From Protea cynaroides (lineage: Eukaryota; Streptophyta; Magnoliopsida; Proteales; Proteaceae): a stretch of 64,000 nt of DNA. The stretch is from NCBI GenBank assembly GCA_028583415.1, contig CM053270.1:60415117-60479116 (forward strand), read 5' to 3'. Made by a program: the position numbers and the translations under genes. The notes beneath the pieces are model-generated. The model made no database searches. It saw only the letters and a program-made list of their open reading frames with translations, and had not been told where the DNA came from. Positions 35,901 to 48,500 of this stretch are shown here, piece after piece. Position 1 is the stretch's first letter, and every line of letters starts with the position of its first letter.

Positions 35901-37458
35901 TTCCCCATGGCTGCACATTAGTATGGATTTTGTCCTTGGCTTGCCATCCACAAGGGAACGATATGACTCTATATTTGTAGTAGTGGACGGATTCTCAAAA
36001 TGGCACACTTCCTCCCTTGTCGGAAGACTTTGGCGCAAGGCATGTTGCTGTCCTATTCTTTAAGGAAGTGGTACGTCTCCATGGGCTACCCGAGACTATG
36101 TGTCGGATCGGGATGTGAAATTTATGAGCTATTTTTGGAAGACATTATGGTTGAAGACGGATACTAAAGTGCTTTACTCACGCCTTCCATCCTCAAACGG
36201 ATGGGCAAGCGAAGTAGTGAATCGGAGCTTGGGTAATCTTCTCCGATGCCTTGTTCGTGATTATGAGAAGGCGTGGCCTTCCATTCTTGACATAGCGGAG
36301 TTTGCTTATAATAGCTCCGTCAATCGGACCCCGGGCCGTACACCATTTGAAATAGTGCTTGGTATCCAACCCAAGAGACCTATCGATCTTGTATCACCCC
36401 ACCTCAAGTGCGTGTGAGTATTGAAGGCGATGAATTTATCCGTCATATCACGAAGTACATGCGGATGTTCGACCGAATAGCACTTAGCAATGAAGCATAC
36501 AAAGCTAATGCGACGTCATCGCCGTTATGTGGAGTTTAAGCCCGGTGACATGGTGATGGTGAGAATAACTCTGAGAGATTCACTCCTGGTGAAGCTACCA
36601 AGTTACATCCACGGAAGATGGGTCCCTACAAGGTCGAAGAAAATAGGAACTAATGCATACGTCCTTGAGCTCCCACGGCATGGCTATCGGTAACATTTTC
36701 AACGTTGCCGATTTGACTCTCTACCGGGTCATCATTCGACGAAGGAGATACGGAACATACTTTACGTCTTCCACGTTGCCGTTCCTTCACGAACAAATTG
36801 AAGATGTTCGGACTCCAAGTATACTATGACTCGCAATGGTGGAGGTTACCGGTCGTTTTAATCAAGTGGAAAGGGCACCCACGTAGTGACGGCACGTGGA
36901 TACATGAAGATGACTTCGCGCATCGACCCCGATTTTATGATCGCTATATGTCTTTCCTCCATTTGTCGGAGACGAATGTTTCTAAGCCGGGGGCCGATGC
37001 AGCCCAAGTCTACTCCGAAGGGGCCGAAAGTCTAAAAATTGGGCCAGCCCAATTGCTGACCAGCCCACACTGTTCACGTGAACAGTGTTCACGGTACTGT
37101 TCACGTGAACAGTACCAACAGCAGATTTTCACTCTTTTTATTTCTTTCCTAAAAATAGTGTTAGTTATTTGGAATTTTAATTGTTTGGAAACTAAAAACT
37201 TTCTTAAATTTAGTTTCCTAAAAGTGTTTAGAAACTTTCCTATTTTCGGATTTAGAAAGTTTTCTTTCCATTGTATTAAAACCTTCCTATGTTATAAGGA
37301 GGTTTAGTTTTAGTAGTTTTATCTCTTTCCTATTTTAATTGTAAGGATTCTCATTATAAATAAGAGGAGTAGAAGCTGGCTGGTGGTTAGATTTTCCAGA
37401 AAAAGTAAATTTTAAAAAATCTAATTTTTTTTTTGTTGTCTCTTTTTGTGTTGATCAA

Positions 37459-37489
<31 letters not shown>

Positions 37490-39517
37490 ATTTTTTTTTT
37501 TTTTTTTAAAAACAAAAAAATATTGGTTTATAAATTTTTTTTTTTTGGATATATAAATGATGGTTTTTTTATTTTAAAACAAATTCAATTTTAAATAGAA
37601 TAAAAAAAAAAAAAAAGGGGGTGGGAAAGGGGGAAAGAAAGTGAAGCGAAAAAAAAATGATAATAAAAAATTTCCTTATTATTTCCAAACAATCCCGGAG
37701 AAAAAAGAATATATAAAAAAATAAAAACAAAGTAAATAATAAAATATATGTGGAAATATTTAAAAATAAGGGGATTTTATATTATTTTTTTTTTAATATT
37801 TTGTTTATGGAATTTTTAATTTAAAGGGATAAGGGGCCCAGGGGAAGGGAGTGAATTTAAATTAATTTCTTTCTTTAATCCCATTAGACATCCACCCTTA
37901 TAACTTGAGATGGTAATGTCAAACAACAACGATAATAATAATACCAATAATAATAAAGATGAACAAATAAAACCACAGGAAGCACCTTAGTGAATTGCTT
38001 TCTAGAGAAAATATTCAAGCATTAGGCCAACACCAAGCTAAACTAGGCATTTAAGACAAGTGCCCAGCTTTTGTTTGAAATACTGCTTAAACCTCACACC
38101 AAAAGAACATTAAGCCCAAAATCCCAAATACCAACCATCTACCGCTGGGAAGTTTTTAATTGTCACCAAAAACAAACATTCAAGAGGGAATCCAGTCTGA
38201 AAGACCGTAAAAATATTACAAAAGCCTACATGTGGACCCTACTCAACAAATGCTTTGCCAGACAAGTCCTAAACTTAATGATTTTGCCTCTTTTTTTTTT
38301 TTTTTTTTTTTTTGCCTTTTGTGAACTCCCAACCACAGGATCTTATTAGTAGGAATGTCCAAAGTAATTTCTTCTTCTTTTTTTCTGAGATGGAGTTCCA
38401 TAATTTTCCTTCTTTTTTTTTTTTTTTTTTTTTTTTGGGGGGGGGGGGGGGTGTTGTCTTGGGGGTGAGGCAATGAACGCTGGACTCAATTCCAGCCTAA
38501 GGTACGAAAGCCAACGGGGCAGGAAAGTTCCAAAGTAGTTTCTATTTTGTTTGCCTCAATCTTATCTTCATTTCAGTTTGACAGTACTCGAAATGAGGAT
38601 GTTGGGAAAGATGAGTAAGGAGGATGAAATCAGAAGTAAATAAACTCAAAGAAACTTAATGAACAAGAGGTAACATGTTAAGATGGGATGTACTTGTGTA
38701 CAACACCAACCCGAAAGGAATGATATGGTACAGACTAGAGGCATAAAAGGGATCATGGGGAGCCCAAACAAAGATGAGTTATATATTGAGAGGGTGAACA
38801 AAGAGATGGATACTTGTTAGTTAACAGCAGACATGGCTTTAAACTAAGAGAGCAACCCGAATAGGTGGGATAGGGATCCCCTCCTCCCAATTAATGATGA
38901 GCTTAGAGAGTTGAGTTGAGTGTCCCCCCCCTCTGACATACACACACACCCCTTTTTTCTTTCTTTCTTTTCAATGGATAACTATTTTTACTAAGGCTCT
39001 CTTTGGATCCATTTTTATTTTTGTTTTTGTTTTTTATCTATTTATCAAAAATAAAATGTTGTTTGGTAGCTACAATCAAAAATAGATTGTAGAATGAGAA
39101 ATAGCTTTTGATTGTAGAATGAGAAATAGGTTTGGTATTCTATTAAGAATAAAAATCTACTTTTGTTTCTTCAAGTTGCAAAATTTTCAAGCCATGATAT
39201 CTTGTGAAACCCTTGTCCGATCAAAAAGAAATTTGGACACCCTTACCCTTTTTTTCTGGACTTGATGTCTAATGGATCTAATCGGCAGTTAAACGGTTTG
39301 AAAGTAAAATTGAGGTGGTCAAAATCTGGTCCAGAGGAACCCAAACTCAAAGCCTACTCCTTCATTACAATGATTGGTAGTGTTCTTGGCATGAAAGCCC
39401 TTGACATGAACATAGCTGAAGATTCCATTGTTAGGGTGACAATAGAGATTGTTCCAGTAAACTGGATCTGTCCAACCATCGGAATTTGTTTTGATTTTTT
39501 TTTTCTTTCAAAGAATG

Positions 39518-39581
<64 letters not shown>

Positions 39582-42517
39582 GAAAAAAGCCTCAACCACA
39601 CACTCACAGAGTACAATTTCAATAATTGTGAGAGAAAATGCAACCACCACGCAGAGGCTTTGGTGAATAAGTTTCAATCTTTCTGATCCTAAATGTGTAG
39701 CAGACACCCACCAGGCTGATAATGGAGGATGGATAACACTGCAGAAGCCATCTTGCAGGGATCCAGCATCAATTCATTGACAAATAGGTTGATCGGTGGT
39801 CCACGAATAATTTCACTCAAGCAAGAACCATACAAGTAAAATTTTATGTCTTGGATTTTGAAGGTCTAATCATCATGCTAAGAATGAAAGCCTGAACTTG
39901 ATCCGTAGGGGGTTCTTGCTGGGATACACCGATCGCTTCGACGGGTTCTTCCGATCATCCTCCTCCATCGAAAAAAAAATTAGGAAAAAGGCTGATGATC
40001 AACAATAAGAATTGGACGGCTCAAGTATTATATATGGACCAAGGAACTGTGAAACTAAAAACTTAGGAAGAGAGAGATAATATAGCGATAAAAAAGGAAG
40101 AAGACAAGCTTCTGACCAAATAGGTGAAACAGAGCAGAATGTCTCACGTTTCGGTATGAATCAGAGCGGACGAAGAATGTGGGAGAGAGAAACAAAAGAT
40201 CTAACTCTTTTTTTTTAATAAAACTAGAGATCTAACTAAGAAAGGACTGCAGGAAACTTTCAAAATAAAACCAGTGCTTTTTTTTTGAAGGACTTTTGTT
40301 TTGTCCAAAAGTTCAAAATCTCCACAAACCAAACACCGTAGATACAACATCGCGACGAACATTTAACAAAAAAAAAAATTTGAATTTTTCCCTTTTCCGG
40401 ACTGAATTTCCTGTTCAGCTATGTATATCCTGCACGAGCACAGTCCTAAATGGATTGAGATGGGTTGTATCAACGGAGAGATCCAACCAAAGGTAGACTG
40501 CAAATGCTGTTAACAGTAAAAGAAAGTTGCAAGATACCAATTAATAGAAGACAATAGAATGAAGAAGAGGGAAGGAAGGAGAGTAGAAACAAAGGACAGC
40601 ATATAGAAATTGAACCTAAGGGAGAAAAGGAGCGAAATGATTGAGCACATGAAGAAGGGGCGACCAGGTCCCAGACGACAGCGGCGACCAAAATCGGAGA
40701 GAGGGAGAGAGAGAGAGAGAGAGGGAGGAAGAGAGTGATTAGAGCAAATGTTATAAAAATATTAATTTTATTATTTACCCTAAACACATGTTTATTAAAC
40801 TTATGCACATAAACAATCAAAAATCTTTGTTGGGCAAAAATCAAAAAGAGGTCAAGACCTCTTTCTGATTTTTTTTTACCCTATTTTAATTTTTGTTTAT
40901 CATAAATAGCACCCACAAATGATACCAAACACCTAAAAAAGCAAAAAATTGAAATAAAAACAAAAATAAAAGTGGATCCAAACTAAGCCTAAGAGAACAA
41001 AGAAATAACAACATTATAGAGTACAATAACAAGAAGAAGGCCAATAGGCCTGATGCAGTCCAAGGACCAGCCGTGAACCAGTCCAAGAACCAACATGAGG
41101 ACCAACTGACATTGGTCCATGGAACCAGCCAAAAGCCAAGCCAAAACACTATTCACGACTGTGTACCAATAGAATATTTTTGCAATATTTTGTTTCTCTC
41201 TTTTGTTATTTCTTTCCTAAAGTTAGTTTAGATTTTATTTCCTAAGTTGATTTACGTTATGAGTTAGTCTTAGTTGTTTCATTGTTTTAGAAACTTTCCT
41301 ATTCTCTATAAAGGAAGTTTCTACTTAGTTTCCTAAAAGTTGTTTTAGAAACTTTTCTATTCTCTATAAAGGAAGTTTTTGTTTCAGTTTGGAGTTCCTA
41401 TTTTTGTAACTTTTTCCGTAGTCTATAAATAAGAAGTGGAATGCTGGCGGAGAGAGAGTTGGCCAGAGTTTTTATTAAAAAAATTATGGTTGAGTCTCAC
41501 TGAAGCTCCTATTTTGTTCATTCCCGTTTTCAAATAATAGTGGTTTTTCGAAAATTCATAACTTCTTCATCCATGGTTGGATCACCTTCAAATTTGGGTA
41601 TGTTATCAAGTATTTCCCCTCCAAGTTTGAAAACCTTCTAATGGCTGAATCTCAAGATAAGTGAGTTTTTCCATAATTTTATAACTTTGGTTTGCTAAAA
41701 TACCTGTTTGAGATGTACGAGCAAGATTGGTTTTGATCCCACCCGTTGGAACAAGCTCATCTTCTGGGATATTGTTCCTCATATCCTAAGGATCAAGAAT
41801 CCCAATTTTTGAAGCATTCTTACAAAAGGATTTGAAGTTGTGGAATTATTTGTTCAATTTCAATTACTCTTGTTTGTTAAATTTGGGTTGGACTGTGATA
41901 AGATCCTGTAGCAAAGAGGGATCTTTGAATTGAATGTGTTGAAATCATCTTTGCCACCAAGGCCACAACCTAAAAATGGGCACTGCCGAAGAGGATTGTG
42001 AGCTTGGCTAGCTCATCAACCAAGGAATTCATCTTAACCTTTTAAAAGAGAGAGAAGCTTCTATTTTGATGACATATAAAATTTTCCATGATGGGTAAAT
42101 AAATAAAAGTACCCTATAAACAATAGCAACTAAAAATGAAAAATAAATTCCTATAATAACATGATACAATAACAAAGTATTAGCAACTAAAAATAAAAGC
42201 ATATTTTTATAATTTATTTATTTTTTCCTAACACAAAGGAGATTCCATATATGCCTAATGGGGACATCACAGCAGCTAGAGCAGCAGATCAGCAGTTTTA
42301 TTTTTATCTTTATTTTTATTTTTCTGTTCTGTTATTTTAGTTAATTTAGTTATTTCTGATATTTAAATTCCTCTTATTTTTTATTTTTTTAGTTTCGGGT
42401 CATTCTTTATGTGTAATGTAACACCAAATCCCCCCCCCAACAAACCTTGCAGTTTCTTTTTTTTTTTTTTTTTTTGGAATTGGGTAGTTGCAACTTGCAA
42501 CTACTACCTCTGAACTG

Positions 42518-42557
<40 letters not shown>

Positions 42558-45500
42558 AACTTCCATACAGTTCCTGTAAGCCTTTAAAGGCCCTTTGTTT
42601 TTTGCTGTACAAAGTTATATGTATAGAATGAATGGAATTTACACTCTACTGCAAGTGCCTCTTCTCTCTCTCTCTCCCTCTCAAGTTCTTTTCTCTTCCC
42701 CCTCCTCTAAACTATTTCTGATTTCCCTACCCCCCCCCCCTCATTTTCTTCTATTTCTTCTAATTTCTTATTTCTAAAATTCTGAAACACCCCTACAGTC
42801 AATGAAAGTGTTTCTTTTCCTGCCTTTTCCAGAGTATATAATATGTTGATCACTGTTAATCCTTCTGTTCAATGCAATTCTTAAGTTTTCTGTTGCTGTA
42901 ATTCGGTATTAATCAGACAGCAATCATTTTCTGTTAGTAAATTTTCCTGCAATTTCTGTCATTGATAGACAGTCATTGTAATTTCCTATAACATTATGTG
43001 TTTCTGTACATGTATTGTGCTATTCTTCTGTTCTTATTTACAGCCCCTACCTTCTGTTTAGAACCTTGTGTCATGGTTCAAAAACTCAATGAGATCTTGA
43101 GAGTTTTGAAAATCTCGACATGGTCGAGACGAGACTGGGTCTCAAGTTTCTCGACCAGTCGACTGGTCTAGACATTTCTGACCATTTCTTGACTGGTCTC
43201 AACATAATGTATATTTATGATTGTATGTTCTACTAAACTACTTTATGTTTTCGACTATGACAATTAACTAATTAAGTGTTATTATATTTATTCGTCTCCT
43301 AAAATATAACTTTACTAGGTCATTTGGTCTTCTTTGATTTTCTACTAGTGTAACATTATGTAGAATAGCCAATATTACCCTAGGTTTACATCTAAACTTC
43401 AGATCGACATTGCCAAATATGGGTGTAAACCCAAACAACCACCATGTGTGATTATTTTTACAATTTTATGGTTTAAATATGTTTATATATATGCTAAAAT
43501 AGGGTTTACCTAGAGTATCAAGCCTTAAAATGGTCATTCTAGGGCCGAGACTTTTTAAGCCCTCGCGGCTTTTTTACAGTCTCGCTGAGATTTCAACAAT
43601 TCAACCAGGATCTCAGTTTCTCAGAAGGTCGGGACACCCTCAAGACTCGAGATGTTGAACCTTGCCTTGTGTTGGTGTCTATGTTTCATCATCAATTCTG
43701 GTACGTAACCTAGTTCTTATATTGGAGTGTTGTATTTACATGCAAATGGTTTCCTAAGTACTGAATATAGCTGTCACTATTTTAAGGGTATTGAAATATT
43801 CTGCACAACAACTTGATCAATGTTGTCTTATGATTTCTGAATACTATGTCATCATTTTTTAACATTGCTGAATTGGTGAACTATTGCTAGGTATATATTG
43901 TTCATTACTTGTTACATTCAGTTTTAAACTCTCAATGCAAGACATGTATGCTGCTGCCATTTCCTAACTAGCTAAAATATTAGGAAGCCTGTTACTTAGT
44001 TAGGTGTAAGAGTAGGAAACCTAGACCCCTAGGCTGTCCTACATCAATGCCTTTTAGAACCAAAGAGACTGCTGAACAGAGCAAAACAACATACCTCATC
44101 TTGCAAATGGTGCATGTCAGGATCTTGCCTCGATGCTATTACAGCTCTCAACTGACTTACAGAGATACAATTTAAAGGAGCATCATGTTTTGATACTACT
44201 TCAGATGCAGAAATGCAGTAGTTGATGACTGCACTTTTTTTATCCTCAGCCACTGAATTATTTTCTGTATCTGTCCTATTCACTTCCTTCTTTTTGGCTC
44301 TTCGACAGAAAGTAATTAGTGGGGTACTGCACTTCTTTTTCATAAGCTCATCACTGCATATTAAACAGGACTTATCCTTGGAAAGGGAATCTGGATTTTC
44401 CATGTCAGCACTAGGACAATGAGAGCTCCCATTTCTTTCAACAGATGAATCTAAGCACACGGATTTTGTTTTAAGCTCTGTCTCCGAGCCTTCATATTGA
44501 GAAATGGATATTGTTTCAGGGAATGGACTCTTGCATGTGGACCCAGGATTCAAGCATGCATCTGCTTGTAGTGAGCTACCAGTTTCCTTATCAGAGTTAG
44601 CATCTCCATGATTCGTTGCCAAAAGCACTTCATCAGTTAATCCACTCCTTTCCATTTGCCTCCCAGACTCTGAGACTTGATGCTGAAGGGAATTTCTCGC
44701 ACTTTGTCGTTCAGTACAATTAGTGCACAGCCATTGCTCATGAATAACATGCTGCAGGAAAAAAGGAGTGCATAGTATCAATTTCACATGAATGCAAGAA
44801 ACTAAAATGTGCAAATTTTCACGTACCTTGAGAGGAGGATCGATGCATTGAAGATGGCAAGTCCTAGAGCAGCTACTACAGCACAACAGGATTCCTCCCA
44901 AATCAAAACATTTAATACAAAGCTGAGCAAGAAAAATAATATAACATGAGAAGACAGAATTCAATATTAAGGATGGAATCCCAGATAGCCAGATCACAAT
45001 GAATGGAAATAACTAGAATAATAGCAATATCAATAGGATCTACCCCATGGATACAAACCAGAATTTAAACACAAGTAGGAAATGATTTAGTGAACAAAAT
45101 ATCCAAATATGAGAACAATTCAAAGTTGGATCATGAGATATGCTGAAATCCTTGTATTGCTAAGACTAATGAATATAAGCAAGCAAGTGTTTTTTTGAAT
45201 GTAATAGAGAAGTCAAAATCTAACCAGAAAATGTTGGTCAAACTTGGGCATATGGTAACCTACTAGGATATATCACTAATAAACAACACTGAGAAGGAAT
45301 CAGTGGCTGGATGTCTGGCTACGAAAGTATCCTTTAGAAGTAGGAAATCCCCTCTTGCTGGAATCGAAAAAACAGAATCCTAGTTCGTAATCAGCCAATG
45401 ATTCAGGAAACCACAGTAAAATATCAAATCAGAAACCAGATCTGATTGAGAAATGTCAATCGACAATAGTGACAGAGTTGATGCTCATCGACAGAAACCA

Positions 45501-48500
45501 GGTTCAGTAGCATTCGATTAGGAGAACAAGCAATAGCAGATTGCATAATCAGAAACCAGAGATCAATAGCATCAGATTCAACATTCAGAAACACAGATCA
45601 TAAGTTCAGGCATCCATTAATGGCTGATATAACCAAGGATCTCATGGAATCGATGCAGGGAACAGCTACAGATCAGAAATTGGAAGGAGAATCAAATACT
45701 TACTTGTTGATGGAGATTGAGAGAGAAGAAGATAAAAGAATACGGACATAGGCTTCCCACCTATGAACTAGATTGACTTCTGCATCAACCCTACTAGCTT
45801 CCCACTAGCTCAGCCGAGTCTCTAATCCATAAAACTAAATCCCACAGTTGAAGAAGGAAGCAGCCATAATAAATTCATGTCCAGGCTTGTAGCCTCTTAT
45901 AAACCTATATGGAAGACTTAAAACAAGATGCAAACTAGTCTTAGAACTCATCTAGACAATAACTTACCTTGGAGACAGTTTATTGTTTTTTTTTTTTTTT
46001 CAGATTCAAGAGACAGTTTATTGTTACTAAAACTCAACCTAAAATAAAAGAAAGTAACTAAAACACTTAAAAGCAATAATAGACTTAAACCATTAAAAGT
46101 CTTACCCGACTAGATAAAGAATTTTCTAACTAGACTTGGGATGCTAACACTCTAATCCCGTACTCCTACGTCTTACCCATAGTTAGAGCCATAAAAGTGG
46201 CCTATTATAATGAAAACCGTGGGATCAAAGGGCCAATGGCATGCCATATCTGTGCATCGGTAACATGTCAAAAATTAATTCAAGATGCAAAGGAATGCCA
46301 CCAAGCACATTTTTTTTTGGGGGGGGGGAGATAAACCCACATAGCACATCTACAGCATGTAAACAAGTTGACCAACAATAAAGGTTCTAATTTAATGTAA
46401 CCTTTTTAGGACAAACCAATTCTAAATAGGAATAAGAAAAGGGGTATCAGAAGATCTCACATAATAAATCATAAAAAATAGGAAAAGCTGGTTTATAGCT
46501 CTAGGTTTTTTGGGGGGGTTTGTGGGGTGGGAGGGAGGTTGGCCATCGACCATCAGTCCTATAGGAAAGCAGGCACCAGCTGGTGCCTGCCCCTTCCCAA
46601 CATATTGTAGATCTTAATATGAGAAAATACAAAGAGACGTACAGATATATATTGACCACTTTGTTATTAGCCCCGAAATTCTAAACATGTTTGTTTTAGC
46701 TTCTTAACATATTTGGTAATAGATATATAAAAACAAAAATCTACTTGAAAAGTAATATGGTGTAGCAAAAGTGTTCAGATCTCATCCATAGTATTGGAAC
46801 TTAATAATAATAATAACAACAACAACAACAACAATAATAATAATAAATAATAGTACAAGTAACCATAAAAATAATAATTACTATTACTATTATTATTATG
46901 ATTACTGATGTTGTTGTTACAATTACTATGAGGATCCCAGCTTGCTCAGTTGGGAAATTCTGAGAAAGTTTGTACCTAGACCTAGGTTTGCAACCTGCCC
47001 TTGTCTGCTAACAACAAACTAACCACCGAATGAACATATACCAATCACCAAAAGGTTAATAAATAAATGAAAACTATGAAAGAGCATCTAACTTGGCTCA
47101 GTCCCCCCCCCCAACAACAAAAAAAAAAAAAAAAGAAAAAAAAACCACATATAAGGAATAGCATAGATAGAGATGGTTTGTCAGTTCCCAGAAGAAATAA
47201 CAGTAGAGATGCAGACTTGGATGCCTAAGAATACATCTGAGTGCCCAGTACTTGCTTTAGCAACCCATCACCCAGCTAGTGATGCGCCAAACAGGTCTAT
47301 CTCACTGTCCAGTGTTACCTTGACAACATTGCAAAACCCAATCTTGATAAAAATAACTAGCGTGCAATAACAATTACAAGAATTTTATAAAAAAAATCAA
47401 ATTGGATCAAGAAATTAAATCACAAAAATTTAAAAATATTAAGAATTTGAGGAATCTGATCAAGAACAAGTAAAAATTAAGGGCATTGTGGGTCAGGATT
47501 CAAAGAAAGAACATCATCAACTATAGAAAGATGTGCAGATCATGCATAGAATGAAACAGATTAAAAACCCAAAAGAGACACATAAAACGTCAAGCATCAT
47601 GCTTTCAGATTCAAGAAATCCAAAAGTAAACGCAAGAACAAACCTAGAATTGCTGGTTAGTAAATATTCAAAAACAACAATTAAAAGTCAATCAACAAGA
47701 CAGAAGCAAGAACAGGTCAGAAAACCATACCAAATTGTAATCTTAAGAGGAACAAAATGGATGAAAAAAATGAGATAAAAAAAGTGTTGAGGCTTTAAAG
47801 GATTGTATCATTTGTACAGGTATTGGCTCCAGAGAAGTTATTGACACTTTGCAGTTTATAATATAAGGGTTTCCACAACTCAAACAGAGGCTGTTTACAT
47901 CAAGAAGAGAAAAATTTTGCCATTTTTATATATCTATAAATTGCAGGATGGCAGAAGATGTATGGTTTACTATACATGGGATTGTTTTGGGAAGTATAAA
48001 ATTGGCTACAAGTAACAAGTATCTGTTTACACATTTGCAAAAGAGTCCAGTTGCCTCTGTTTGTTTCCATGTAAAATGATGAAAACAAAATAAGATTCTC
48101 CACTGTTTGTTTTAATGTAAAACACAAAGAGATGCATTGAAAAAGTAGGCAAGTTAATATCATTTGTATGAACAAAATTTACAATGAAACAAACAGAAGT
48201 TGTTTTGATGATCAGCCAAGAAACGTTCTGAGGGATGTCTGCTGATGCTTGAAAATATCTGATACACTAGGCACTGGATACAAAAATATTACAATCACGT
48301 AAGCATATCTACTTTTTGCCCTAACTACGTACCTTTGTCGGAAGATTAGGAGAAGTTTGAATAGATATACTCTCCCCATTTTAGAGACAAACACGTACAT
48401 AGGATGATTTAAAGGATTCAATATAACAAGAATGCACTACTTTTCTTAGAAATGAAATGTTGTCATTGCCACGTGCTAATCAGGAAAAGAGGGGAGGGGA

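Larger units (their letters stand above)
33200..37410 (+). mobile_element. Damaged Ty3/gypsy chromovirus
   Basis: Domains in order, in several shifted frames: gag-like text around 33.27-34.17 kb interrupted by G runs; reverse transcriptase 34.5-34.8 kb (KLDLRSGYHQIRIRP, YEWKVMPFGLTNAP, YFDD at ~34758); RNase H ~35.16-35.5 kb (FEVTTDASHSG, RYSTYDLEL); integrase 35.7-36.4 kb (GHFGRDKT, CRACQLAKG, ISMDFVLGLPS, NSSVNRTPGRTPFEI); a GDMVMVRI region; and a chromodomain ~36.85-36.96 kb (LIKWKGHPRSDGTWIHEDDF). The pol order RT-RH-INT with a chromodomain identifies a chromovirus. Multiple stops and frameshifts show it is dead or badly sequenced. The 3' LTR probably begins near 37.03 kb and runs into a T-rich tract at ~37.43 kb. 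Confidence 0.88.
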
